DNA from: PALSA-1353 sp036267155
GTDB taxonomy: Bacteria > Planctomycetota > Phycisphaerae > Tepidisphaerales > Tepidisphaeraceae
Assembly: GCA_036267155.1 (NCBI GenBank)
Contig: DATAWP010000085.1
Coordinates: 1 to 64,000, forward strand
Reading direction: 5' to 3'
Length of the DNA stretch: 64,000 bases
The translations under genes and the position numbers were made by a program. How positions within the stretch are numbered: the stretch's first letter is position 1; every line of letters starts with the position of its first letter. Shown here one piece after another: positions 28,537 through 36,907 of the stretch. The notes beneath the pieces are model-generated. The model had not been told where the DNA came from and did no database searches. It saw only the letters and a list, made by a program, of their open reading frames with translations.

Positions 28537-29556
28537 TCATGGTCGTGTCGTGGGTGGATTGTCCTTCCACGGCGCCCAGCCATCATCGCCTTTGAGAAAA
28601 TTTTCCTTTGAAAACTGGTGGGCTTCCGCCGGGGTCAACTGGCGCGACCAATCGACGCGTTGGCCGTTGACCGCGCCGGGGCCGGCGCAGGCGAATTCGG
28701 CGTAAAATGCCTTCATGTCGGTATCGGCGGGTCTCCATTTCAGCCAGCCGGCGGGGTTAATTTGCGGACCCAGGTCGCAATGCAGATAGACCACCCGCGC
28801 GTAGGGCCGCCAAGGACGGCCGAGATACACTGAGCCATCGGGCACGGCGGAGTCGGCGGTCAGCTTGCAATCCGTCAGGACGTATCCCGTGTCCTGCGCA
28901 TCGCTGGTGCGCGATTGGGCGGTGAGATATCCCTTGCCCGTGCTGTGAATTTCGCAGTGATCGAACACGGCCGCGGCGTTGCCGAAAATAAAATCGACGT
29001 CTCCGCTGATCAGGCAGTTGTAATAATACTGCCGGCCGGAATTGGCGTAGAGCGTGTCCTGATTCGCGAGCATCCGGCAATTGCGGAAGATCGCGCGATC
29101 GGAATTAACGCCCAGCGCCACCGCCTGCGCCACGATCTTGCGCGGGGCGGAGGGGTTTTCGAGTGTGATGTTGTCGGCCTGGAATCCCTTGCCGGTCACC
29201 ATGACGCTGATAGACCCGAATGTGCCCAGCGGCCTGCTGGTGGGGCCGAGCTTTTTTGCGTAATCGTCAAACGTCAGGATCGTGGTCTTGGCATCCTGTC
29301 CAATCAAGTGCACGAATGGTTGTTCGATACGAATTTTTTCGTGATAGGTTCCGGGCTTGATGAAAACGAGCTTTGGGCTGGCGTTGTCAGTGGCAATGGA
29401 ATCGATCGCGGCCTGGACGGTTTTGAAATCACCGTCGCCGTCGGGCGTGACGATGATGTCGGCCGCGATGCCATTGACCGTCCCGCCGGAAGCCAGGGTG
29501 GTTGCGGCATGAACAAACAGGGCCAGGATCGCGAGACACGCGGTGCGATTCAGCAT
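28537..29556 (-). CDS. Secreted pectinesterase (CE8)
   Basis: A 339-residue pectin methylesterase that removes methyl esters from homogalacturonan, making it accessible to GH28 enzymes. A signal peptide covers about 1-22 (ACLAILALFVHAATTLA). The beta-helix domain begins VTPDGDGDFKTVQAAIDSI. The three catalytic motifs are intact: NQDTLYA (about 163-169), GDVDFIFGN (about 185-193) and YLGRPWRPYARVV (about 245-257), giving the two Asp and the Arg. The C-terminus ends in a Thr/Pro tail. It complements the polygalacturonase at the window start, 26 kb away. Confidence 0.92.
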   Translation of the reverse strand: MLNRTACLAILALFVHAATTLASGGTVNGIAADIIVTPDGDGDFKTVQAAIDSIATDNASPKLVFIKPGTYHEKIRIEQPFVHLIGQDAKTTILTFDDYAKKLGPTSRPLGTFGSISVMVTGKGFQADNITLENPSAPRKIVAQAVALGVNSDRAIFRNCRMLANQDTLYANSGRQYYYNCLISGDVDFIFGNAAAVFDHCEIHSTGKGYLTAQSRTSDAQDTGYVLTDCKLTADSAVPDGSVYLGRPWRPYARVVYLHCDLGPQINPAGWLKWRPADTDMKAFYAEFACAGPGAVNGQRVDWSRQLTPAEAHQFSKENFLKGDDGWAPWKDNPPTTRP

Positions 29557-29680
29557 TCCACAAATCCTTTTCCGGCGGTTGTGCCGGGAAGGTGATTGTA
29601 AGCGGAGGCGACCGGGGCGGAACCGATAACTTTCGGCAAAAGATTTGCATTAAAAGTTGATGACGTTGTCTGTCGGTCGC

Positions 29681-29715
29681 AGACCGCGGGACGGCAATCC
29701 CGCAGGTTTTATGGG
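29681..29715 (-). repeat. Stem-loop repeat family 1, copy D
   Basis: In minus-strand reading: ATAAAACCTGCGGGATTGCC, then GTCCCGCGGTCTGC. It overlaps the TAA stop (29709-29711) of the Spy-like gene. Stem and loop are alike in the other copies; the flank is GTCTGC in place of GTCTTC. Confidence 0.65.
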
Positions 29716-30218
29716 GGCGGGCCACCTCCCGGGGGAAAAGGAGGAGGACCGTCACCGGGCGTGCCCATTCCGTCGCGCATGGGTGGACGCGGGGGCGGCA
29801 GCATCCGATTGCGAATGTCCTCGAAACGCTCGTGCCATCTTTGAAATTGCTGGGGATTCAGCACCTGTTTCATCTGCTGGTTCAGCTTGTCGTATTGTGA
29901 TTTAAGTTGCGGACCCATCTGTTCACGGATTGCCTGCAAGGCATCGTTACGTTGCTTGTAGATTTCCTTCACCTGCGTGGCTTGGTCGTTCGACAAGAGG
30001 AGATCCTCTCGCAGTCGGGCAACCATGACGTTGACGGGCGGCGCCGGCGGTTCCATGCCCATCGGCGGCGGCGGGCGATAGAGAATGGCTACGCCCCATC
30101 CGGTCGCGCCACCCGCGACAAAAATAATCGCGACCAGAAGGATCGTCGCGGCCAACCGCCCCCGCCGAGGTCGCGGAGGGAGCGCATATTCTGAAGCTGC
30201 TGGCGTCGGTTCGCTCAT
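29709..30218 (-). CDS. Membrane-anchored Spy/CpxP-like periplasmic protein (putative envelope sensor)
   Basis: A 169-residue protein with one membrane helix (about 22-46, LAATILLVAIIFVAGGATGW) and a periplasmic part. Residues about 65-140 are helical and rich in Gln/Arg, with LREDLLLSNDQATQVKEIYK, then LNQQMKQVLNPQQFQRWHER. This is the L-x-x-x-Q pattern of Spy/CpxP and CnrX-type heavy-metal-resistance proteins. The tail is Pro/Gly-rich. It overlaps the preceding gene by four bases and is third in an operon with an ECF sigma factor. It may sense envelope or metal stress; inference from domain and context. Confidence 0.7.
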   Translation of the reverse strand: MSEPTPAASEYALPPRPRRGRLAATILLVAIIFVAGGATGWGVAILYRPPPPMGMEPPAPPVNVMVARLREDLLLSNDQATQVKEIYKQRNDALQAIREQMGPQLKSQYDKLNQQMKQVLNPQQFQRWHERFEDIRNRMLPPPRPPMRDGMGTPGDGPPPFPPGGGPPP

Positions 30219-30469
30219 GGCAATTGCACCTCCGCCGCCTGAAAAAGCGGCGCAATGGGGTCCGTGCTCGTGGATTTATTTGAATGCAGCGCGAGAGCAA
30301 GCACGATGCACGCCGCGATCGCCGACAGTCCGGCGGACCACGCCAGCGGCATGAGCCGCTGCTCGCGACGGCCGGCCGACACAACGGCGGCGATCCTCAC
30401 ATCGGTTTGCGGCGCTCTTTCCGCGCGGGCGCGGCGGGCGAGCGCTTCCACGGCTTCAAGCGGATCCAT
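30215..30469 (-). CDS. Small membrane protein, putative anti-sigma factor
   Basis: An 84-residue protein: an Arg-rich cytoplasmic N-terminus of about 42 residues (DPLEAVEALARRARAERAPQ), one membrane helix (about 43-62, AWSAGLSAIAACIVLALALH) and a short outer tail. It overlaps the sigma gene by 14 bases and the Spy-like gene by four, so all three are coupled. Size and position match small anti-sigma factors such as CnrY; no clear ZAS zinc motif (H-x3-C-x2-C) is present. Function by context only. Confidence 0.6.
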   Translation of the reverse strand: MDPLEAVEALARRARAERAPQTDVRIAAVVSAGRREQRLMPLAWSAGLSAIAACIVLALALHSNKSTSTDPIAPLFQAAEVQLP

Positions 30470-31091
30470 GACTTGCTCCCAAGAGAAACTCCGTGAGATT
30501 TTTTTGTTCGATGATTCGCCGCAGCCGGCGACGGGCCCGGTAAAGACGCATCTTGGTCATCGCCTGGTTCCATCCGGTGCGGCCGGCAATTTCGCTGATG
30601 TTACATTCGTCGAAGTACATGAGGGTCAGGACCAGCCGGTCGGCCGCGGGCAATTGAGCCAGGAGATCGTGCAGCGTTTGGGCCGCTTCCTCGGCATCGC
30701 CGGCGGCGCTTGCGGGCGCGGCGAGAGTTAATCCGTGCAGCGATTCGGTTCTTTTGCGGCGAGCCTGATGTTTCCAGAACCGATAGCCGACGCGGGTGGC
30801 GATTCGCGCGAGCCAATGTTCGAACGGCGCCGACGTGGGCCGATAGCGGTGCAACGACAGGTACGCCTGGACGAAAACTTCCTGGACGAGTTCCGCGTGC
30901 ACGGCACGGTCGCGGGAAAATCGCCACATCTGACGCGCGATCTTCGGCTCGTGCCGTTTGAACAGCCGCGTGCAGCCGTCTCCGTCGCCCGCGGCGCATT
31001 GCCGGCAATGGGACCCATCCGCTTCGTCCAATTGAACTCCTCTCACCGGGTCGTCGGTGGTCTTCACCGCGCCGGCTGAGGCATATTCCAT
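30456..31091 (-). CDS. ECF-type RNA polymerase sigma factor
   Basis: A 211-residue sigma-70-family protein. Region 2 is at about 38-105 (GDGDGCTRLFKRHEPKIARQ ... ELVQEVFVQAYLSLHRYRPT); region 4 is at about 140-200 (LPAADRLVLTLMYFDECNIS ... IAGRTGWNQAMTKMRLYRAR). I start at ATG 31091 (MEYASAGAV) because an upstream extension to 31265 has no sigma homology. A TGAGG about nine bases upstream serves as a weak ribosome site. First gene of a three-gene operon with a membrane protein and a Spy-like protein, suggesting regulated release from the membrane. Confidence 0.85.
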   Translation of the reverse strand: MEYASAGAVKTTDDPVRGVQLDEADGSHCRQCAAGDGDGCTRLFKRHEPKIARQMWRFSRDRAVHAELVQEVFVQAYLSLHRYRPTSAPFEHWLARIATRVGYRFWKHQARRKRTESLHGLTLAAPASAAGDAEEAAQTLHDLLAQLPAADRLVLTLMYFDECNISEIAGRTGWNQAMTKMRLYRARRRLRRIIEQKNLTEFLLGASHGSA

Positions 31092-31603
31092 CGTGACGAA
31101 CCTCAAGGCAATGTCCTGGTCACTCCGGGAGGGATAATGGAGCTTGGGGCAGAGCAGGTAACGTGATATTTTTGGGGAACCTGGTCGTAAGCGGAGACTG
31201 CTATCTATGGGGTTTTTGTAACGGCTGAAACCGCCGGGTTGCCGGTAAATGGTCCCATAAGCCATTTGCAGACGGTAGTTGGGACCATTTTCAGGGTAGC
31301 CAGCGGGGTCAGCGGCGGCAACGTTTTGGTATATACGAGTTGGTGCGCCGTCGCGAAGAGCGCAACGATCATCTTGTTCACTGCTTGCCCGCTCAATGTA
31401 TGGAACTTGGTAAGTCTGGACTTAGCTCTAACGGTCCTATAGACTAGCTTTCAGTAAGTTCGTCGAAAGAGACACGGTAGCCAGATTTACCGATCTACTG
31501 CTCCTCAATCGCCTGCCTACTTTCCGGATCGGAACAGCGATCCCTTTCATTTTCGCCCTGAAAGAAAAAATGCGGGCGATATGCATTCATTGTGGAGGCC
31601 CTT
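31092..31603. other. Divergent intergenic region with long leader of the RRM gene
   Basis: About 510 bp without a convincing gene. Weak overlapping frames on both strands at 31205-31442 have no family likeness. It must hold the sigma operon promoter (minus) and the RRM promoter (plus). A small hairpin, TCGCCC (31553-31558) with GGGCGA (31574-31579), lies 15 bases before the RRM ribosome site and could influence its translation. A cold-type leader or small RNA is possible but not shown. Confidence 0.35.
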
Positions 31604-31987
31604 ATGGGCAATAAGCTATACGTGGGGAATCTGAGTTACAGCGTCACCGCTTCGCAGTTGGAAACTTTGTTCGGCGCCCATGGCACCGTGCAATCGGCCG
31701 AAGTGATCAGCGACCGGGACACAGGCAGGAGCAAAGGCTTCGGCTTCGTGGAGATGGGCAGCGATCAGGAAGCCCAGGCGGCGATCACAGCGCTGCACGG
31801 GACTGAAATGGAAGGCCGAGCCTTGACCGTCAATGAGGCCAAGCCACGAGCCGATCGTCCGCATGGCGGCGGCGGCGGTGGTGGGCGAGGCGGATTCGGC
31901 GGTGGCGGAGGCGGCCGCAGCGGTGGCCGAAGCGGCGGGGGTGGTGGTGGCGGAGGCGGCGGTGGATACGGCCGCAGCCGATACTAA
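31604..31987 (+). CDS. RNA-binding protein with RRM domain and Gly-rich tail
   Basis: A 127-residue protein like the cyanobacterial Rbp and planctomycete glycine-rich RNA-binding proteins. RNP2 is KLYVGNL (about 3-9) and RNP1 is SKGFGFVEM (about 44-52), both complete, in a single RRM of about 80 residues. A tail of Gly/Arg/Ser (RGGFGGGGGGRSGG) follows. The family binds RNA and is often cold-induced. Start 31604 has GGAGG at 31594-31598; the frame opens four codons earlier without support. A strong terminator follows at 32014. Confidence 0.92.
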   Translation: MGNKLYVGNLSYSVTASQLETLFGAHGTVQSAEVISDRDTGRSKGFGFVEMGSDQEAQAAITALHGTEMEGRALTVNEAKPRADRPHGGGGGGGRGGFGGGGGGRSGGRSGGGGGGGGGGGYGRSRY

Positions 31988-32013
31988 ATCGCTGATTTGT
32001 TTGGAACCTTTAT

Positions 32014-32046
32014 GGGAGTCGCGACCGCGGCTCCCTTTTCTTTTTC
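32014..32046 (+). terminator. Intrinsic terminator after the RRM gene
   Basis: A 10-bp stem (GGGAGTCGCG, 32014-32023, with CGCGGCTCCC, 32026-32035, one wobble) with an AC loop, followed by TTTTCTTTTTC. It is 27 bases past the stop. Confidence 0.88.
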
Positions 32047-32053
32047 CGTGAGA

Positions 32054-32626
32054 TCATTCGGCAGGAGCGGCAGCGGCGGTGGAGACCCAATGTTTTGCCG
32101 CCAGTGAAGCCAGGGATTGCACAACACGATCCACGGTGTCGTCGGACTCGGTGGTCGAAACGGTCAGGCGCAGAGCCTTGCGATTCCAACCCAGCATGTG
32201 CTTGTAATGCGGCGGCGCGTCGGCGGCCTCGGCGGTTCCCAGGGCTTCGACCTTCAGGCGCGATCCCGACCCGGCGACGGTGAACGTCTCCAGATTTGCG
32301 GTTTTCGCCAATATCTTGGCTTTCATCGCTTCCTTCAAAACATCCGGAAGATAGATGCGCAGCATTCCGTCAAACGGGTCCTCCAAGGCGAATACCTGCA
32401 TGCGGTATTTTCCGTCGGCGATGAAAAATCGCCAGGTGTTGTTCCCTGCCGATTGCATGGAAAGGGGCGCGAGTTCACCGAGGATTCCGACGATTCGCCG
32501 CCAGAGGCGGCCATGAATCGCCGACGACTCGGCGTCGCAGGCGGCCAGATGCTTATCGATCTTGGCCCGCTCTTTGATGCCGACTCGTTCCAGGACCGGA
32601 TCAATATGTTTTGCCATGACTGTCAT
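32054..32626 (-). CDS. Hypothetical protein
   Basis: A 190-residue soluble protein with no signal peptide or membrane helix. It begins MTVMAKHIDPVLERVGIKER and ends in Ala/Pro. The middle alternates strands and helices (NTWRFFIADGKYRMQVFALE) and a segment RLKVEALG, hinting at a small alpha/beta fold. I do not recognise a family. Starts at 32626 and 32617 are in frame; neither has a clear ribosome site. It is convergent with the RRM gene, whose terminator separates them. Confidence 0.6.
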   Translation of the reverse strand: MTVMAKHIDPVLERVGIKERAKIDKHLAACDAESSAIHGRLWRRIVGILGELAPLSMQSAGNNTWRFFIADGKYRMQVFALEDPFDGMLRIYLPDVLKEAMKAKILAKTANLETFTVAGSGSRLKVEALGTAEAADAPPHYKHMLGWNRKALRLTVSTTESDDTVDRVVQSLASLAAKHWVSTAAAAPAE

Positions 32627-32972
32627 TGTTTATTCCGGGTCAAACTATTCGCACACCCCCCGCGAAAATGAATCTTCGCGCGTGAGACAACAGCACACTA
32701 TGATACGCTGCCGAAGCCGCGGGAGCAACCGTGCAGGGGAGTATGGAGCGGGGTGTTGGGGGTTTTGAGGGCATATTCCGCGTGGGTGACCCCGATTCGC
32801 CGTATAACGCGGCCCGCAGTGTGGGCCGGTCAAAAAGGGGCGGGAACGAACTATATATCTTGTCGAGCAATTCTCCTCGTTTTGTCTTGGCCCGATTCGG
32901 CCGTACAATTCCAGTTCGCCTGTCCAATTCTTGGCGGAAGCGTGCCCGGGCCAAATTTGGGAGTCGAAAAAC
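32627..32972. other. Intergenic region before DUF47-PiT module
   Basis: About 345 bp. Only short frames without likeness occur. It should hold the promoter for the DUF47-PiT pair; I see no strong Pho-box-like repeat. Confidence 0.35.
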
Positions 32973-33596
32973 ATGTTCCATCTTCTTCCCAGAGACACTG
33001 TCTTTTTCGATCTGTTTGAAGGGCTGGCTCGCCATGCGATCTCGTGTGCCGAACACCTGCGAAAACTGGCCCGGCAGTTTCCCGAGATCGACACCGAATT
33101 GCAGCGCATCCGGCAGGAGGAACATCAGGCTGACGAACTTACGCACAAGGCCCTGGAACGTTTGGATCAGACGTTCATCACGCCGTTCGACCGGGAGGAT
33201 ATCCACGAGCTGGTGAACGGGATGGATGACATCATCGACACGATCGATGCGCTGGCCAAGCGGTTCAAGATTTACCACGTGGCCGAGATGCCGTCGCTAT
33301 TCAAGCAGCAGACGGATGTGCTGGTGCAGGCAACGGTGGCGCTGAGCGAGGCCGTTCATCGGCTGCGCAAAACGCGGAAGCTGTCGGAACTGAAGGACAT
33401 GCTGATCGAAATTCATCGTCTGGAGAGCGTTGGCGACGACGTGAACCACGCCGCGACCAGCAAGTTGTTCGAAGGGCAAACGCCGCCTCTGGACGTGATG
33501 AAGTGGACGAAATTGTACGACTATATCGAGGAAGCCATCGACGGTTGCGAGGACGTCGGGAACACGATCGAGCGGATCGTGCTGAAAAATGGATAG
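32973..33596 (+). CDS. DUF47 (PhoU-like) Pit accessory protein
   Basis: A 207-residue all-helical cytoplasmic protein of the DUF47/PhoU-like family that accompanies PiT transporters. FFDLFEGLARHAISCAEHLR (about 11-30) starts the first bundle. ITPFDREDIHELVNGMDDII (about 69-88) contains the conserved P-x-D-R-E-D-I motif. ESVGDDVNHAATSKLFEG (about 149-166) is in the second bundle, the D-D being a typical metal-site feature. I start at 32973 (MFHLLPRDTVF), as the frame from 32931 adds 14 extra residues. It lies 24 bases before the transporter gene and is thought to modulate it. Confidence 0.92.
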   Translation: MFHLLPRDTVFFDLFEGLARHAISCAEHLRKLARQFPEIDTELQRIRQEEHQADELTHKALERLDQTFITPFDREDIHELVNGMDDIIDTIDALAKRFKIYHVAEMPSLFKQQTDVLVQATVALSEAVHRLRKTRKLSELKDMLIEIHRLESVGDDVNHAATSKLFEGQTPPLDVMKWTKLYDYIEEAIDGCEDVGNTIERIVLKNG

Positions 33597-33620
33597 ATCA
33601 CTCCGCCGTCCTGAATCAAG

Positions 33621-34712
33621 ATGACTTTCCCCGCCTTCATCGCAGCCGCCGGTCCCGCGCAAGGGTCAAGCGCCAACCTGATCCTCGTCTTTTCCATCAT
33701 TGCCGTTGCGCTGGTCTTCGACTTTCTGAACGGCTTTCACGACGCGGCGAACAGCATCGCCACGGTCGTCTCGACGCGCGTGCTTTCGCCGGCGCAGGCG
33801 GTGGCGTGGGCGGCATTTTTCAACTTCGCGGCCGCGTTCGTTTTTGGAACCGGCGTGGCGCAAACCATCGGCACGGGGCTGGTCAACACCCATTTTGTGG
33901 ATGTCTTCGTGGTGCTCGGCGGGCTCATGGGCGCGATCATCTGGAATATTATCACCTGGCTCCTGGCGCTGCCGACCAGTTCGTCCCACGCGCTGGTCAG
34001 CGGAATCGCCGGCGCGGCGGTTGCCAAGGCGGGGTTGCGGGTCATCATCGTCGGCAAGGGATGGGGGTTGCTGCTGCTGTTCCTGTTTCTCTCGCCGGTG
34101 ATCGGATTCGTGCTGGGGGCGGCGAACATGATCGCCGTCGCGTGGATTTTTCGACGAACGGTGCCGCATCGGGTGGACACCATCTTTCGCCGACTGCAAT
34201 TGTTCAGCGCCGGGGTCTACAGCCTCGGCCACGGCGGAAACGACGCCCAGAAAACCATTGGCGTCATCGTCCTGCTCCTCACGGCCGGCGGATACAAAAA
34301 GTGGACCGTTTACGGCAGCTATCACTTGCCGTGGGTCCACCACGAATACGGCTTGCCGATTATTCTTGCCTGCAACGGCGCCATCGCGCTGGGGACGATC
34401 TTCGGCGGCTGGCGAATCGTCAAAACCATGGGTTCAGGCATCACCCGCCTGTCGCCGGTCAGTGGTTTCTGCGCCGAACTTTCAGCCGCCGCCACCATCA
34501 TCGGCGCCACCATCGGTCGCATCCCGATCTCCACCACGCACGCCATCACCGGCTCGATTCTGGGCGTCGGCACCACCCACGGCGTCCGATCGGTCCGATG
34601 GATCTGGGGCCAACGCATCGTCATGGCGTGGATCCTCACCATTCCCTGTGCCGCGTTCATGGCGGCCATCGCGTATTTGCTGATTCATCTCTGCATTGAA
34701 CCGCTGTTTTGA
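33621..34712 (+). CDS. Low-affinity inorganic phosphate transporter, PiT family
   Basis: A 363-residue membrane transporter that takes up phosphate with a cation. The two PiT repeats are clear: FDFLNGFHDAANSIATVV (about 34-51) and GVYSLGHGGNDAQKTIGVI (about 197-215), each with the G-x-x-D-x-x-N or G-x-N-D core. LPTSSSHALVSGIAGAA (about 116-132) and ISTTHAITGSILGVG (about 298-312) hold the conserved S/T-x-S-H and T-T-H motifs. About ten helices. Forms an operon with DUF47, and gives the cell a second phosphate route besides pstSCA. Confidence 0.93.
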   Translation: MTFPAFIAAAGPAQGSSANLILVFSIIAVALVFDFLNGFHDAANSIATVVSTRVLSPAQAVAWAAFFNFAAAFVFGTGVAQTIGTGLVNTHFVDVFVVLGGLMGAIIWNIITWLLALPTSSSHALVSGIAGAAVAKAGLRVIIVGKGWGLLLLFLFLSPVIGFVLGAANMIAVAWIFRRTVPHRVDTIFRRLQLFSAGVYSLGHGGNDAQKTIGVIVLLLTAGGYKKWTVYGSYHLPWVHHEYGLPIILACNGAIALGTIFGGWRIVKTMGSGITRLSPVSGFCAELSAAATIIGATIGRIPISTTHAITGSILGVGTTHGVRSVRWIWGQRIVMAWILTIPCAAFMAAIAYLLIHLCIEPLF

Positions 34713-34742
34713 TTCGCCATCCGGGTAAAATGCGCCGTAGCT

Positions 34743-36263
34743 TTGATGATGGACCGATTAAAATTTGCCGCTCTTTTTTTCTGCGTTGCCCTGGCTGTTG
34801 CCTCGCGCGGCAGGGCTCGGGTCATTCGTCCCGAGGATGTTCGGCACTACGTGGATTCGTTTAACGCGATGGATCCTGAGAAAGTCGTCAACCTGATCCC
34901 CGACGCCAAGGCGTGGGATTGGATGACTCAGAACGTCCCGATGTTCGAATGTCCCGATCCGGGCGTCGAGGAGATGTACTATTTCCGCTGGTGGACATAC
35001 CGCAAGCACATCCGTCAGGTGGAGGATTTCATCGCAATCAGCGAGTTCCTGGGCAGAAAGCCTGTAAGCAGCGCTGTCGGCCACCATATCTACGAAGGCC
35101 GATGGATTCACGACAACAAATATCTCGATCAGGACGTACTTTATTGGCTGCGCGGCACCGGCGGCAAGCCGCACGATATGCACAATTATAGCAGTTGGAC
35201 CGTCTGGGCGGCGTATCAGCGATATCTCGTCAACGGCGACCGCGCGTTCATCGTCTCCATGCTCGATGATTTTCTGCATGACGATCAGCAATGGGAAAAA
35301 GATCATCTTGGCGATGACGGTTTGTATTGGCAGCAGGAGGCCCGGGACGCGATGGAAGATTCCATCAACGGCGACCGCAAAGCCAAGGGGCGGCGGCCGA
35401 GCATCAACAGCTACATGTACGGCAATGCCTTGGCGATCGCTGCGGTGGCGGACCTGGCCGGCAGGCAGGACATCGCCACGCTCTACACCGCCAAGGCTGC
35501 GGCCATCAAGAAGGCCGTGCAGGAAAAGCTCTGGGATCCCAAGGCGCTGTTTTTCAAAATACGCTGGGAAAACGGAACGTTCTCCACGGCCCGCGAAGAG
35601 ATCGGATTCATCCCCTGGTATTTCGAATTGCCCGACCCCGGCTACGAAGCCGCATGGAAGCAACTCACCGATCCGCGCGGATTCTGGGCGCCCTTCGGCA
35701 TCACCACCGCCGAACGCCGCGACCCGCGATTCCGCACCCACGGCTCGGGACACTCTTGCGAGTGGGACGGCCCCGTCTGGCCGTTTGCCACGTCGCAAAC
35801 TCTCACCGCGCTGGCCAACGTGCTGAACGATTATCCAAATCCCTACGTCACGAAGAAAATCTATCTGCAAGCCCTGCAAACGTATGTCAGGAGCCAGCAT
35901 CTCAATGGCAAGCCGTACATCGGCGAGTATCTCGACGAAAAGACCGGGCAATGGCTGCGCACCGATCTTGAGCGGGGCCGATACTATAACCATTCCACGT
36001 TTTGCGATCTGATCATCTCCGGCCTGGTCGGGCTGCGGCCCCGATCGGATCAAACGGTTGTGGTGAACCCGCTGGTCCCCGACGGAACCTGGGATTGGTT
36101 CTGCCTGGACAACGTGCTGTATCACGGGCGGATTCTGACGATTATCTGGGACCGCACCGGGCAACACTTTGGACAAGGCGCGGGGCTGACGGTGATGGCG
36201 GACGGACAGATCATCGCCCATGCGGACAAGCTTCAGCGCCTCTTGGGCGATTTGGGGAAGTAA
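34743..36263 (+). CDS. Secreted six-hairpin (MGH1/GH63-like) glycoside hydrolase
   Basis: A 506-residue protein with a signal peptide (about 1-24, FAALFFCVALAVASRGRA). The mature part looks like an (alpha/alpha)6 barrel: MYYFRWWTYRKHIRQVEDFI (about 79-98), YSSWTVWAAYQRYLVNGDRA, INSYMYGNALAIAAVADLAG (about 222-241), EEIGFIPWYFELPDPGY and HSCEWDGPVWPFATSQTL (about 337-354). The W-D-G-P-V-W-P-F segment is typical of MGH1-like/GH63/GH37 families, where a nearby acid acts in catalysis. Substrate is unknown. ATGs at 34743, 34746 and 34749 are equivalent candidates. It follows the phosphate transporter by 30 bases but is unrelated in function. Confidence 0.7.
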   Translation: MMMDRLKFAALFFCVALAVASRGRARVIRPEDVRHYVDSFNAMDPEKVVNLIPDAKAWDWMTQNVPMFECPDPGVEEMYYFRWWTYRKHIRQVEDFIAISEFLGRKPVSSAVGHHIYEGRWIHDNKYLDQDVLYWLRGTGGKPHDMHNYSSWTVWAAYQRYLVNGDRAFIVSMLDDFLHDDQQWEKDHLGDDGLYWQQEARDAMEDSINGDRKAKGRRPSINSYMYGNALAIAAVADLAGRQDIATLYTAKAAAIKKAVQEKLWDPKALFFKIRWENGTFSTAREEIGFIPWYFELPDPGYEAAWKQLTDPRGFWAPFGITTAERRDPRFRTHGSGHSCEWDGPVWPFATSQTLTALANVLNDYPNPYVTKKIYLQALQTYVRSQHLNGKPYIGEYLDEKTGQWLRTDLERGRYYNHSTFCDLIISGLVGLRPRSDQTVVVNPLVPDGTWDWFCLDNVLYHGRILTIIWDRTGQHFGQGAGLTVMADGQIIAHADKLQRLLGDLGK

Positions 36264-36337
36264 CGCGGGATCCTGTCGCCTTGGCAGTTTCGGAACCTTA
36301 CCCAGTCCAATTCATCCGCAAGATTCGGCACCTTGAA

Positions 36338-36754
36338 ATGCAACCAGATTCAACTCGAACCGGCGCAACAAACCAGCGAAAGCAAGCGATCGCTCGTCTG
36401 ATCTCCGGCCTGATGGCGAACAGCGCCGGGAAGGAACTGGACGAATCCGCCATCATCGCGGCTCATCCCGAACTCATGCCAGAGCTTGAAGCGGAATTGA
36501 GGAAGTTTCGACACACGCCAGCGGGAGAAACGGCGAGTTTTGTTGCCGCCACGGCGATCCGGCTGACGCTTCCCCCCGAATTCCGCCAGGATAACGCGCG
36601 GCTCCTGGGCCCGTGGCTCGGCGGGGTGAGGTCACCATCAAATCCGCGGATGTGTTTGAACTCGAACCCCGGCCGGCGTCGGCTACGGAACCGTATGACA
36701 GATAAATGGAGTTCTTACCGCTTCAAGAAACTTGAAGCTGATCGCAATCGATAG
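36338..36754 (+). pseudogene. Remnant of planctomycete Ser/Thr-kinase-type N-terminus
   Basis: A 138-codon frame. Its first 60-odd residues (LISGLMANSAGKELDESAII, AAHPELMPELEAELRKFR) follow the N-terminal pattern seen before the kinase domain in planctomycete kinases: a short helical region with H-P-E-L-x-P-E-L. No kinase glycine loop or catalytic loop follows; the last 45 residues look like an unrelated reading. I take it as a truncated gene end next to a tRNA, a common site for rearrangement. It might also be a short real protein. Confidence 0.4.
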
Positions 36755-36769
36755 TGGCGGCTTGACGAA

Positions 36770-36842
36770 TAGCAGCGACAGGACTCGAACCTGTGACCTA
36801 GGGCTTATGAATCCCTTGCTCTGCCAACTGAGCTACGCTGCC
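36770..36842 (-). tRNA. tRNA-Met (CAT anticodon, elongator type)
   Basis: A 73-base cloverleaf on the minus strand. The acceptor GGCAGCG (36842 downward) pairs with CGCTGCT, with one G-U pair at the end. The D-arm GCTCAGTTGGCAGAGC is intact. The anticodon loop is TTCATAA with CAT flanked by GGGA/CCCT. The T-arm is ACAGGTTCGAGTCCTGT. No CCA is encoded. The D-arm and G-G start match elongator tRNA-Met more than initiator tRNA; a CAT-anticodon tRNA-Ile2 is the alternative. Confidence 0.92.
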
Positions 36843-36907
36843 GAAGATTTCTGCTCGTTTGATTTTAAGCTGAATGAAAGATCGGTCAATGTCGAGGCCG
36901 AGGATTA

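Noticed and set aside
31160..31205. ECF-like promoter (GGAAC ... GACTG) near the sigma gene
   Set aside because: It points away from the sigma operon and the -10 match is poor.
31205..31442. Overlapping 63- and 67-codon frames on both strands
   Set aside because: No ribosome site or family likeness; both fall in the leader gap.
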